NCBI RefSeq assembly: GCF_901709675.1
Contig: NC_051092.1
Location: 15,104,991 to 15,168,990, forward strand
Origin: Syngnathus acus
Lineage: Eukaryota > Chordata > Actinopteri > Syngnathiformes > Syngnathidae
Reading direction: 5' to 3'
Length of the DNA stretch: 64,000 bases
A program made the position numbers and the translations under genes. Positions 1-10,329 of the stretch are shown here, piece by piece; position 1 is the stretch's first letter; each line of letters opens with the position of its first letter. Below the pieces are notes generated by a model that was given only the letters and a program-made list of their open reading frames with translations, was not told the origin of the DNA and made no database searches.

Positions 1-1
1 G

Positions 2-958
2 CAGCACATTAGCATCAGCACCAGTGTCCAGCTTGAAGTCAATTGCAACACCTCTGATTGTGGCTGTTTCGTGCCATACAGTGTCTTTTGTTTGGTGCGC
101 TGATTTCTTGGTTTCATTTCCAATCATGCCTATGTATAAACAGTCCATTTCTTTTTCTATATTGTTTACAGTCTTCGTCTTACAATGGCTATTTCTCTCA
201 GAGCCTCCTCTACACACCTTTGAAAAGTGGTTATTTTTTCCACATTTATGACACACAGCGCCGTAAGCTGGGCATTGACGAGGCTCATGCTTGTTTCCGC
301 ATTTACGGCACACCGGTATCACCTGCTTCTTGTAGCTTGGTTTGTTCTTGTCCCAGCTGCGTGTTTGCACACTTGCTCTATTTAATGCATCCACTGAGGC
401 ATCATGGACAACAGGTGACGCTTGCATCGCTTGTATTTGTGACTTGGCGAGTTCTGCTGATCTACATGTTTCCATTGCTCTGCGTAAAGTAAGTGCATTA
501 TCACGTAACAGTCTCTCTTTCAGATGTGTATCACTAATGCTGAACACCAATTTATCCCTTATCATGTCATCTTCATATCTTCCAAACTCACAGTTCTTGC
601 TCTTTTGACGTAGTTCCGTGATGAATCGGTCCACCGATATTCCTGATGACATTGTGTGCGTCCAAAACTGATGGCGTTCAAAAACAACGTTCTTTTGTGG
701 ACTGCAGTAGCCTCTGAACGCTTCCAAAACTCCCTCCATCGTTGCTTCTTCCCCTTCTGGGGTAATGGTAAGCGTATTATACACTTCCAGCACCTCCTCG
801 CCGACAGTGTGAAGCAGGATGGCTATTTTAACCTCCTCTTCTTTATCCACCGCACCAGAAGCAACCACATAGAGCTGAAAACGCTGCTCCCACCTGCGCC
901 AGTTTTCAGCGAGGTTCCCCGTGAGTATCAGCGGAGATGGTGGCCTGAACTGCTCCAT
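2..958 (-). CDS. Ty3/gypsy-like gag-protease polyprotein, partial (runs off left edge)
   Basis: One uninterrupted frame of 319 codons starts at the ATG at 958 and is still open at the window edge. Residues about 1-210 look like a retrotransposon capsid (Gag) region. A CCHC-like cluster (C217, C220, H224, C229) and a canonical zinc knuckle (C236, C239, H244, C249) follow. Near residue 311 is DTGAD, the active-site signature of an aspartic protease, so gag and protease share one frame here. Reverse transcriptase and integrase would lie left of the window. The start is supported by an 84-base leader to a primer-binding-like site and then an LTR. Gag packages the element RNA; the protease matures the polyprotein. 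No stops or frameshifts are visible, so the insertion may be young. The Ty3/gypsy assignment is inferred from Gag and knuckle style without the RT. Confidence 0.85.
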   Translation of the reverse strand, partial: MEQFRPPSPLILTGNLAENWRRWEQRFQLYVVASGAVDKEEEVKIAILLHTVGEEVLEVYNTLTITPEGEEATMEGVLEAFRGYCSPQKNVVFERHQFWTHTMSSGISVDRFITELRQKSKNCEFGRYEDDMIRDKLVFSISDTHLKERLLRDNALTLRRAMETCRSAELAKSQIQAMQASPVVHDASVDALNRASVQTRSWDKNKPSYKKQVIPVCRKCGNKHEPRQCPAYGAVCHKCGKNNHFSKVCRGGSERNSHCKTKTVNNIEKEMDCLYIGMIGNETKKSAHQTKDTVWHETATIRGVAIDFKLDTGADANVL

Positions 959-1041
959 GTCGGCTGTGTTAGCTCCCGTTAGCTTGCCGCTAATCTTCGG
1001 TCAACACGTGTTGAATACCGTCCTCGACTTACTCCGTAACT

Positions 1042-1057
1042 CCGTCTTCTGACACCA
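1042..1057 (-). other. Primer binding site of the gypsy-like element
   Basis: On the minus strand, TGGTGTCAGAAGACGG directly follows the CA end of the LTR. That is where a tRNA primer anneals to start minus-strand DNA synthesis. The leading TGG pairs with a tRNA CCA tail. I did not assign the tRNA species. Confidence 0.65.
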
Positions 1058-1372
1058 TGTTGTGGCTTTACGCTCTGATACACTGTTGTAGTGTTGTCCC
1101 TAACCGTGGGTTGCTTATTGGTTGTTTCTACAATAACACACGGAGGCAAGGATGCAGTACGAGCCGATCTTTACTGCGTGCTCAGTCATAACGTCACTGA
1201 CTTCCAATACAGACAGACCAACACAGTCGAGCACCGAGTGCTCGATCCAATCTACCACACGTGTAACATGTTAACAAGAAGTACTGGGCAGGCTAACGAG
1301 TTAGCGGAAAGATGCTAATTCGCGATCGTGCTAACACGGACCTCTAAAGGAATTTAAACGAGCAATACTACA
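1058..1372 (-). repeat. 5' LTR of the gypsy-like element
   Basis: On the minus strand the segment begins TGTAGTATTGC and ends CCACAACA, giving the usual TGT...ACA ends, and it is followed immediately by the primer-binding-like site. It is about 315 bases. The partner LTR is outside the window, so the outer boundary at 1372 rests on terminal dinucleotides only. Confidence 0.65.
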
Positions 1373-1460
1373 TTGTCCTAAAGGTCAGACACATGTGATC
1401 GTTCCTTTCTCTTGTTAGGAGACCCACTTACATCGTCAATTACTCCTGTACCATTGTAAC

Positions 1461-1630
1461 CGACATTTGTACACTGTGAGCAGACTTTCAGCGTCATGAA
1501 CAAAGCCTGCCACAGAGCCCAGTGAACTGACCAACACCTCAGATCTATTCTGAGAATTGTGACAACGAAAGTAACTCCAAACTTTGATGCACTGGCAAAA
1601 AAGGGAGTACAACAACACTGTTCCCATTGA
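1461..1630 (+). pseudogene. hAT transposase C-terminal remnant
   Basis: The plus strand reads CEQTFSVMN, then TDQHLRSILRI and FDALAKKG before a stop at 1628-1630. This is the style of the C-terminal dimerisation region of fish hAT transposases related to GTF2IRD2-like proteins. One internal TGA breaks the frame after HRAQ. A closely similar tail (TPDFDALAKKGDQQHCSH) is encoded on the minus strand in the hAT element at 1962-3252, so both come from the same family. Nothing else was recognised from 1373 to 1953. Confidence 0.6.
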
Positions 1631-1961
1631 AATGTGAGTTTCTCTACTGTTATGAAAGAAATAGCAACTTGAACATGTACAAACAGCAGTGGTACAGTAG
1701 CTTAATTAACATGCAGCACATCGCTCTCAATTTAAAGACCGCTTTCTTTTGTTGGGTAATAATATGTTCTGAATGTTGAAAATGATTCCATTGATCTTTT
1801 TCCAGTAAACGTTGATTTCTTTAAAATTGCACCTTCAATCGTCTCTGTTTTTCATACATTTCAATCCCCAGGTTTAATAAATTACATTGCGTGTCCAAAT
1901 GCTCCTGGCCCGGCCCCTTTGCATATTATCCTATGGAGTAGCTTTGGGGAATGGACTAGAC

Positions 1962-3252
1962 CAGGGGTGGGCAAACTTTTTGACTCGCGGGCCGAACTGG
2001 GTTCTAAATTTGGACCGGAGGGCCGAACCAGGAGCAGATGGACGTAGTGTTTGTGTGAAGTAATATAAGCGACCTGTAAAGGTCATTGCATAAAAGATTT
2101 TGGCCTTTAGTAGGTAGTAAAGCATGGATATTCCAAACAAGTTTTTTGAAAACAAATGCATTTATTAACAGCATTAAAAAAAAAAATCACTAAAAAACTG
2201 CTATCAGTGATTCTCATAAAATACGACACTATTATTATGAATAACAGTCTCCATCACTACAGTGCCTGCAGGTCAGATTAATGAAAAATGTTTATCTTAT
2301 GAGATCACATCAAACAGCAAACATTCTGACCAAATATATCATCTTGAAGAATCGGTGAAAGCATACATCCAAATAAAGTAATCAAAACGGCAACACGGTG
2401 AGTGGTATCTGAACATCAGAGCAGAGTTTTAACTCACAAACACCTGGTAACAGAGGTGAGGAAACGGGAAACACTTCCTTAAAGTAAGCCTTAAGAACTT
2501 TACAGGTTAAGATTAGTCGCAAACAGGTGGTGCATCAATGTCCTTGAGCATCCTGCATTGTTTGAAAATGAGAATGGTCGCTAGTTTCAATCCCTGCTAT
2601 GTGTACAAATCATATTCAAAATGCATTTTTTCACAACAAACTTGAGAGCCTCCCCTTCATTTTCAGTGGGAACAGTGTTGTTGGTCTCCCTTTTTTGCTA
2701 GTGCATCAAAGTCTGGAGTAAAATTTGTTGTGGCAATTCTTAGGAGAGATCCGTTACCTCGATCTGTGACGGGCTGATGTGGCTGAACGTCACGTCGCGT
2801 ACGTCGAGCCAAATTGGCCACTCTTTTAACATTCGGCACTCACTTCTTTTCTTCGGGCCACTCATTTTAATGGAAGGATTCCAGGGGGAGGTTTGTGGGT
2901 GGCTTTAGCGTAAAACTGTATCTGAAAGCTCAGCGAGCGAATTACAAGAATGCTGTCGTCACAGCCCACGCTCTAAATTCGGGACTGATACAAATAGAGC
3001 GCGAGTGCGCCATGTCCGTACTACTGCGTACGTACGTACACGCACTTGTGAGTGTGCACCGAGCTTTCTGACACGGCTTCCGGTAGTAAATGCGCAGGCG
3101 AGCGGTTCCCCATCTACTGGGGAAACGCAGTCATTGCAGGCAAAATGACAAAAAAAAAAGTTTAATAATACAATTAATTCAGGGTTGGCGGGCCGGATTA
3201 AACGGTCCCGTGGGCCGGATGTGGCCCGCGGGCCGTAGTTTGCCCACCCCTG
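1962..3252 (-). mobile_element. Non-autonomous hAT element with 8-bp TSD
   Basis: The ends are CAGGGGTGGGCAAAC and its inverse GTTTGCCCACCCCTG. Next to each lie GC-rich segments with CGCGGGCC. The flanks are GACTAGAC (1954-1961) and GGCTAGAC (3253-3260), an 8-bp TSD with one mismatch, as expected for hAT. Inside, the minus strand at about 2640-2790 still encodes a transposase tail ending FDALAKKGDQQHCSH and a stop. The catalytic part is gone, so it would depend on a transposase supplied from elsewhere. Confidence 0.85.
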
Positions 3253-3312
3253 GGCTAGACGGTTGTTTGAAGTACTGTAGGGCAAAATGTTACAGTCGGG
3301 GGGAATCAAACA
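3253..3312 (+). repeat. Direct repeat unit, copy 1 (partner at 4721-4776)
   Basis: CTAGACGGTTGTTTGAAGTA and about 40 further bases recur at 4721-4776 with only a few differences. The two copies bracket 1.4 kb that includes the foldback element. Either a segmental duplication or a shared repeat family could explain this. Confidence 0.7.
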
Positions 3313-3439
3313 AAAACAAAAACAACATGCCCAACAAAGTCTTCTTTTGAAGAACCCCATTCATTCCCGTTCAGATGTTTTCTTTGTTGTATCACAGCAG
3401 CTAATGAAAGATAGAAATTGCTTTATCAGCCCTCGGAAG

Positions 3440-3516
3440 TATTCTGCCGTCATTAGGGTGCGTCATTTAATTGAAGGTCACACTGTCATTAGGGTGAGGC
3501 ATTTAATTAAGTTTGC
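3440..3516 (+). repeat. Two-copy tandem repeat, about 34 bp
   Basis: GTCATTAGGGTGCGTCATTTAATTGAAG-like sequence occurs twice in a row (about 3450 and 3484) with small changes. Confidence 0.6.
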
Positions 3517-3633
3517 TTTTGTTCTCACACTTACAAACGTTGGTTTCTATTAGGCGAGTCTTGTTGAACAACATTTGTTCTTTGTCTTTCCTTAATGTAA
3601 CAAATAATTTGACAGTCACAACAGGCAACTACT

Positions 3634-4644
3634 TACTTCACTGGTTCTTCTATATCAGTGGTTCCCAAAGTGGGCGGTACCGCCCCAGTGGGGGCGGTGG
3701 AAAGATCTGGGGGGGCGGTGAGGAAGAAAGGGGCGGTAGGGGGGCGGTAGGGGGGCGGCAGTCGATTTGTACACAACACGCCGCTCTGGCCCAGTCAGAT
3801 CCGACAGCATAGACTACAAAAGCAAAAGCTCAGGTTTGTAATTTCAAGCTTGTAATGTTCAGAATTTTATCTTATAATAAAAACCGCATTCTGGCGGTCA
3901 ACATCATCTTGAGTTCAAGTCAACATGAAATTGGGGACTCGCCAGAACGCGCCGTGTTGTGTTGAGCTGGTTAGGGCAGTGGTCCCCAACCACCGGGCCG
4001 CGGACCGGTACCGGTCCGTGGGTCACTTGGTACCGGGCCGCCAAGCCGCACAGATTTTTTTTTTTTATCGACGATCAATTAATTCAGGTCAAGACACTCG
4101 TCCCGGTCACGTGACATGTTTCCCCAGTCGAGCCCGCAAAGCTAATATGTGGCGACAGGCTAACTAACCAGGCAGTGAAGCATTCAAAACTGCTTCAACA
4201 CATGGAGACCAAGCATCCTGCAATAAAAGACAAACCTTAAATCACTTCGGGTGTCATTGTCTCCGATTACGTCTAGATGGGACCGGCTCGTTTCTGAGAA
4301 ACAAACTCAGTGCTCCCACTAATTCAACGTAATGGTAATGATATTATAAATGTATTATTTATTTATTTATATAAATGTATTATTTATTTATATAAATGCC
4401 TTGGGGGGGGGGCGCTAGGAATTCACTGGGGAGCCAAAGGGGGCGCCAGCCTGCAAAAGTTTGGGAACCACTGTTCTATATCAAACAATTTGTTTTAGGT
4501 TCATTTACCTGACATGTTTCGGCGGATCCTTCCGCCTTCGATCCGCCGAAACATGTCAGGTAAATGAACCTAAAACAAATTGTTTGATATAGAAGAACCA
4601 GTGAAGTAATTGAAAAAGAAAAAACAAGATGAACTTAGTACAAC
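3634..4644. mobile_element. Foldback short element, copy A (split by a hAT insertion)
   Basis: With the hAT insertion at 3656-4473 and one TSD copy removed, the left arm (3635-3655 plus 4482-4528) is the exact reverse complement of 4540-4607. That is a 68-bp perfect palindrome with an 11-base loop. An A-rich tail ends in CTTAGTACAAC. AGGCAACT (extendable to 12 bases) flanks it at 3623-3630 and 4645-4652, consistent with a TSD. A second copy is at 58917-59121. Both contain GCCGAAACATGTCAGG, which resembles part of a hammerhead core. No protein is encoded. The transposition mechanism is unknown; TSD length suggests target-primed insertion. Confidence 0.75.
3656..4473. mobile_element. hAT MITE with perfect 8-bp TSD
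   Basis: The ends are CAGTGGTTCCCAAAGT and, inverted, CAAAAGTTTGGGAACCACTG. TTCTATAT occurs immediately on both sides (3648-3655 and 4474-4481). A second hAT-like 5' terminus, CAGTGGTCCCCAACCACCGG, begins at 3977 inside it with no matching 3' end, so an older or truncated hAT lies nested within. Neither has coding capacity. Confidence 0.9.
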
Positions 4645-4720
4645 AGGCAACTGTTCTCAGTTGGCGTCATCTAATTTTAACACGCTCTTATCTGTTTGCA
4701 ACTTTGACTTTTTGTTATAG

Positions 4721-4776
4721 GTAGACGGTTGTTTGAAGTACTGCAGGGCAAAATGTTACAGTGGGGGGGGAATCAA
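4721..4776 (+). repeat. Direct repeat unit, copy 2
   Basis: Partner of 3253-3312. The intervening DNA contains the foldback element and its nested hAT. Confidence 0.7.
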
Positions 4777-4785
4777 AGAAAATTG

Positions 4786-5735
4786 TACCGTTTTTTTCCA
4801 TGTATAATGCGCAAAATTTAACTAATTTATTGTCCTAAAATCTGGGGTGCGCATTATACATGGGTAAAATGTTTTTTAATTTTCTTTTTTTTTTTTTTTT
4901 TTTTGTGAAGAAAATCATGGTACAACAATTTTTGAAGAAAATCTTGTCACGGATGGTTCTTTACAACGTCACTTTCCTCTCTTTTCATTTTAACCTAACT
5001 GATCGCGGTGGTGCCTTTCTGGGCAGTCGGAGAAATCAACGGCAACAAAAAAAATACATCCAGCCTAGTTAAGAAATCACCAGAAAGATCACCATGACAA
5101 TTGTGAATAATAAATAAATAATTATTATATATATTATATATATTATTATTATAATAATAAATAATTGTGATAAATAACTGGAACATCACTCAAATATTGG
5201 TGATCCCGTTGAGAGTCTCACATATTTCTTCGCTATCGAGTTTGCTACTGCATGCGCAGTGATACTGACCGGCAGAATAACATCCGGTTGTTCCCAAAGA
5301 TGATCTTTTTTCTGAAATAATTTTATGTTTACGGACTTAAGTAACCCGGCCGGGTCATACCAAAGACTATAAAAATGGGACCCATTGCCTCCGTGCTTGG
5401 CACTCAGCATTAAGGGTTGGAATTGGGGGGTTAGATCACCAAATGATTCCCGAGCGCGGCGCCGCTGCTGCTCACTGCTCCCCTCTCCCCCAGGGGATGG
5501 ATCAAAATCACACGGGGATGGGTCAAATGCAGAGGACAAATTTCACCACACCCAGACGCGTGTGTGACGATCATTGGGACTTTAAAAAAAAAAGAAAAAA
5601 AAGAAAAAAAAAAAAAAAAAAGTCAAAATTTGGGTGCGTATTATACATGGGTACAGGCTTTTTTCCAGCATCGACATGCCATTTTTAGGGTGCGTATTAT
5701 ACATGGGGGCGCATTATACATGGAGAAAAACGGTA
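4786..5735. mobile_element. MITE family 2, copy 1, carrying a SINE
   Basis: The inverted ends are TACCGTTTTTTTCCATGTAT and ATACATGGAGAAAAACGGTA, with subterminal GCGCATTATACATGG repeats. The outer TA fits Tc1/mariner-type TA duplication. Copies at 21303-22212 and 33241-33740 share the ends and the internal landmarks TCTGGGGTGCGCATTATAC and ATCGCGGTGGTGCCTTT. This copy also holds an AT-rich palindromic stretch (5105-5170) and a SINE at about 5345-5583. Confidence 0.8.
5345..5583 (+). mobile_element. tRNA-derived SINE (family B), 5'-truncated, inside the MITE
   Basis: It begins at CCCGGCCGGGTCATACCAAAG, just after the B box position, and matches the full SINE at 40392-40703 down to GATCATTGGGACTTTAA. 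The same SINE sits at the corresponding place in the family 2 MITE copy at 21303-22212 and in the fragment at 16126-16432. The copy at 33241-33740 lacks it. Confidence 0.8.
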
Positions 5736-6853
5736 TTTCAATGTCTTAATAATGCAACTTGAGAAAACCTGAGAACACAGAACAGTGCATTTGAAATACT
5801 GTAAGGAAAGAAAATACCGCAATGTCTTAACATTACACGCGCAAAGAAATTACAGAAAAAAAATAGATAATGATGCAAACAAATGTTCATTACACAATAT
5901 ATAAATGAAGAGGTATGTATTAAATGTGTGTTACGGCTGTGATGTGTGTCACTGTCTCGCAATGTTGGAGGATGTCTGTTAACGAGACGTTATTGAACCG
6001 GGCCGGCGTGAACAGATTTGAGTTTCTGAACAAGAGGACACCTTTTTTGGGAGGGGGCGTGGTCATTTTTTTGGGTGTGTGTGTGTGTGTGGGGGGGGGG
6101 GGGGGGTCATTTGTGTCCCAACATTTATTGGCCCGAATAACACAAAACAACATATATACAATAACAAAAACATATTTACACTAACAAAAACATGTGTACA
6201 CGGACATTTTTGAGTTTTAAAGTGGTACACTAAGTAAAAAAAGACAAAAGAAATACGGCCATCGGTGCATTTGAAGAAAAAGAAGGGACTCTTTTTCAGT
6301 CCTCCTCTTGCGTGGTGCCTTGGCACCTTTATCTGCCACAGACACGTAAGTGCCTGCCTTGCATGTCAAGCACTCAGCTTCATAAGGATCACGACCCTGG
6401 CGAAAGCACGGGGATGTTTTTATTCAACTCCTCCGTGAACGTGCATTTTCGTTTCAGCATTGCATGTAAAACACTCGGTGTAGTCTGGCCAGCCCATCCT
6501 ACTTCGTAGCAAAGTCACTAGATTTGAGGAGAAGGGCGTGACTTAATTCGCGAACGATACAGAAAAACCTGCATTGAGTGAAATGGAACGGCGTGGCAAT
6601 TCTATTTGTACGGATAGCAGTAACTGTTGTAGAGAGAGCAGGAGAAAGGGATTGACGGCTGCTATAAAGTGAACCAACAGTACTTCGAAGGACATAAAAA
6701 GAGAACATACTTATAACGATTACGTGTGAGACGTCTTTGTTACATATAACAACAATTCACTATTGACAATGTACTGTACATGTAATATATTAGAGTCAGT
6801 CCAACAAAATCCCGGACGATTTTTAAAGTCCCCCCGGACATTTTTTTCGGGTC
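5736..6853. other. No gene recognised
   Basis: The only landmark is a GT tract followed by a G run at about 6076-6108. Short open frames on both strands lack any family motif. Confidence 0.6.
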
Positions 6854-6861
6854 GATTATAG

Positions 6862-7505
6862 CAGTAGTTCTTAACCGGGGGTGCTCGCACCGAGGATGCT
6901 TCCTAGGGGGTGCGAGGATACCCTGGGGGAAATTTAAAAATTTTCGGGGATAACTGAAAAGAGTGAAAAATTCTGGAAATCAAGAAGTCACTGTGTTAAT
7001 TGGCATTAGGGATAATGCTAATTAAGCCTTATAGCTGTAAAGTAAACCAATTATTATTATAATAATTATATAGGGTTAGGGTTAGGGGTGCGAGCGAGAA
7101 CTGGTTGGTGAATTGAATGGGGTGCTGTTAAGTATTATTGTTTATGTCCGCCCTTGGACTCACTGTGTGTATTAAGGTACCAATTCTGTTTACCCTTTTG
7201 TTGTTACATACGGTAATGACGTCACTACATTGATGCTACCGGGGAAGAAAGTCCTGTCACAACGGACATGCGGATTGTTGTATGGGATTGACTGACGGAG
7301 AAGTTGTTGCGTTTAGCGCCAGTGTGTTTGTTAAATAAATACGCTGTGTTTTCATCTGAAAAGGGAACCACGCATCGTCCTACTTTTCTCCACCACGCAG
7401 ACAGCGGAAAAGTCACTGCTGCACACCATTTATTTGGTTAAGAAAAAAGAACCCCCCCTTTTTCACTTTACAGGTGCGATCAAGGAAAAAGGTTAAGAAC
7501 CACTG
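6862..7505. mobile_element. hAT MITE with perfect 8-bp TSD
   Basis: The ends are CAGTAGTTCTTAACCGGGGG and the inverse of GGTTAAGAACCACTG. GATTATAG flanks both sides (6854-6861 and 7506-7513). It contains a short TTAGGG run at 7072-7088 and an AT-rich stretch, and no coding sequence. Confidence 0.9.
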
Positions 7506-7534
7506 GATTATAGCACATGCAAAGAGGACTGGTG

Positions 7535-7930
7535 TTGGCTCGTGAGTGAACGATTCGTTCAAACGAACGAATCGTTTCAGTGAACGAGAGTGAACGAATC
7601 ACTTCCTAAAGTGATTTGTTCTTTTTTCAGTTCATATGACTTCAACCAGAAGGTGTCGGTAATGCCTATTGAAGCTGGTGCCACCTCGCCGTAAAACAAA
7701 ACGAAGAAGAAAATGACGTAACTTACCGTTCACTAACTGGTCGTGAATTGCATTTCCCGTTCACCAACGAACGAATCTGTGAGTGAACGAATCAGTGAGT
7801 GAGTCATTCGCATTTCCAGTTCATCGTGAGAACGGATCAGTGAGGGAACGAATCCTGACTTTCTCGTTCGCGAACGAGTCAATGGGTGAACTGCCTTCCC
7901 GTGCATCAACGGATCAGTCAGTGAACATGT
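7535..7930. repeat. Cluster of GAACGAATC-type short repeats
   Basis: GTGAACGAATC and its inverse GATTCGTTC recur many times, some as inverted pairs (TTCGTTCAAACGAACGAA at about 7554-7571). The spacing is irregular. This resembles the subterminal repeat field of a DNA transposon, but I could not fix its ends. Confidence 0.55.
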
Positions 7931-8112
7931 TGCGTCTCCTGGCGTGAACTATGTAAGCCAGAATGTAGATTTACGACTTACTTATAGTAGGTTTTAAATA
8001 ACGTGTATGCATATATATGCCTAAATATTGTTATCCAATATATCGACTGCAGTTTCACGTTAGATTGCTGGTTTGAGATGTACTATTATTGTTATTATTA
8101 TTATTATTATTA

Positions 8113-8282
8113 TAAACATTTATGTTATAATTTGTCAGGTGTTTTATTCCTTGTTTTCATATTCGCCAATCAAAACATAAAAATCTGACATTTGGTTAAC
8201 TGCTTTATATGACAATATGTATATGTGATTTACGTTGTTATACGAGTTGGTGCCCCCCAAAATAACAAATGTCGGCATAACG
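8113..8282 (+). repeat. Direct repeat, unit 1 (about 166 bp)
   Basis: It runs from AAACATTTATGTTATAATTT through TTCGCCAATCAAAACATAAA to AATGTCGGCATAACG. A close copy lies at about 8456-8622. Both follow a (TTA)n run. Confidence 0.8.
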
Positions 8283-8455
8283 TTTTTTTTCTCAACCTTT
8301 TATTCAAACACAAACACATTCGGTATATTAACATCATCAACTACAAGCCAACAACTACAAAATTAAAACATCAATGTCGGCATAACGTGTGTCGGCTGGC
8401 AATGGCATAGCCGCAATGCTGTCTGTCACTTTTATTATTATTATTATTATTTTAA

Positions 8456-8622
8456 CAAACATTTATGTTAAAACTTGTCTGGTGTTTTATTCCTTGTTTT
8501 TATATTCGCCAATCAAAACATAAAAATCAGACATTTGGTTAACTGCTTTATATGACAATATGGATATGTTTTACGTTGTTATATGAGTTGGTGTCCCCAA
8601 AATTAACAAATGTCGGCACAAC
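8456..8622 (+). repeat. Direct repeat, unit 2
   Basis: Partner of 8113-8282, offset about 343 bases, differing at scattered positions (for example GTCTGG for GTCAGG). Confidence 0.8.
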
Positions 8623-8639
8623 GGGTTTAATTTCCTACG

Positions 8640-10320
8640 TTCTCTGTCTCTCGGGGGTGGTTCCAAGCCTTCCAGTTCAGCTGTCACCCGTGATTCCACG
8701 CCCCGCTCAGCTAATAACACGCCCCACGCCAGATTCGGGTCAAAAGTGTGCAACTCGTAAAGATTTGAGCCAGAAAAAAAAAAGATTTGAATCTGAAGTT
8801 GAACCTGAAAAAAAATATGAATCTGAAAATATAAAACACGCAACTGAAAAAAAAATACCTCAAATCTTGAACAATAAATTGAGGTCAAACCCAAAAGTAG
8901 TTTATTTAAAAAAAATATATATACCAAAGTGAAGCAAAACTATTTTCAACTCGAAAACAACTTTCAAACAGCTATTTTTATTTTGAATACATTGTTTTAT
9001 TTTTCAAGTTTTAAGCTCAGCATGTTAGTTTTCAGGTTAAAGTTCTATTTTTTCCAAGTACGAGGTTGTTTTTTCAAGTATAAAACGTTTGACCCCAATC
9101 TACCTCCATACATCTGTCGTTATTGTCATAGCTTCGAATAAATCTCAGAATCTCTCATTAAAGAAACTACGTTAAAATAGTTTTTAAATTAATGCTACCA
9201 CTGCGTAATATACTGAAATATTACATTAATAAATGTAGATTTTCGCGGTAGTAAAATGAAATAGTAAATATTAATATTTACTATTTTATTTTGGTAAGGA
9301 TTATTTTGTATTCCCCAAATACTGGTTGTGTCCCTACCATCCTTGTATAAACCTACGCCCTTTGTTTTTAATATTTTCTTTTTGTCATTGCATTATGATT
9401 TCCATATCTATGAATTTCTCTTGGAGACGGAAATGAAGTGAGAAGTGACTCTCTCTGTCACTTCTGATGCCACCCCGTCGAGTGGCGACGGTCAGGTTTT
9501 TAAGCACTCCCCGACACTCACGCCTCACTTAGCCCGCCCCCCTGAGTATCACTGACGCTGCACGCTGATTGGACGAAGGCTGAGGGACGCGACATTTGAA
9601 TTTGGACTGGATTTCTACTCGATTTGGCTGCTTATAAAGTTGCTTGTTGCCACTTTTCTCGGACCTTCCCGTGCACACACTGGCAAGTTGAAGAGCCACA
9701 GCGACGACACGAGTTCAAAGGACGAAAAAGGTCAATTGAAAAAACGCAAAGTTAACTTTTTTTTTTTTTGCAAAGCTCACGTGGTAGCGGACGGTATAAC
9801 GACGTCACAACACGTCGCCACCTCCTGACTTCTGAAATTTCAACAGCAAACAACCAAGTGAATAAAAAGAAGACGCGCACTGAACTGAAAGGCAAACAAA
9901 TTTGTAAGTATGTGAGAGTATGTGAGACGACGAGGATACTGTCGTATGTCACATGACGTTTCTGCCTGCTTTCCGACTTACTACTCTAAACTCTACAGAC
10001 AGAAAATGGCACTTTTGCCCCGTCCCAAACAGTTTTTCAGACGGCTGCAACAACATTCTATTCAGCATGTCGCTGCAACGTTTTTACTGCAATGTCACCT
10101 CACTTCTACAATTTTACACTTTTGCAATTTTACCTGGGGGTGGCAGCAGGTTCTACTGTGGGGGCTGTTATGTATGGCAAGCAATTTGATCATTTATTCC
10201 ATATCCTTGATATTAGACAGTGTTTTTCACTAGTTCGGTCTTTCTCAACATTAGTTGGACATTGAGCCACACGAGTTACGCACTTTGTCTTACGAGTTGC
10301 ACAGAAACTCTAACCAGTCA
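8640..10320. other. No gene recognised
   Basis: Short frames here (for example 8552-8932 and 9922-10233 on the plus strand) show low-complexity or unremarkable composition and no splice or domain pattern I can support. Confidence 0.5.
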
Positions 10321-10329
10321 CTCATTTTC

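Noticed and set aside
7072-7088. Telomere-like TTAGGG run
   Set aside because: Only about two and a half units inside a hAT MITE; not a telomere or an obvious interstitial array.
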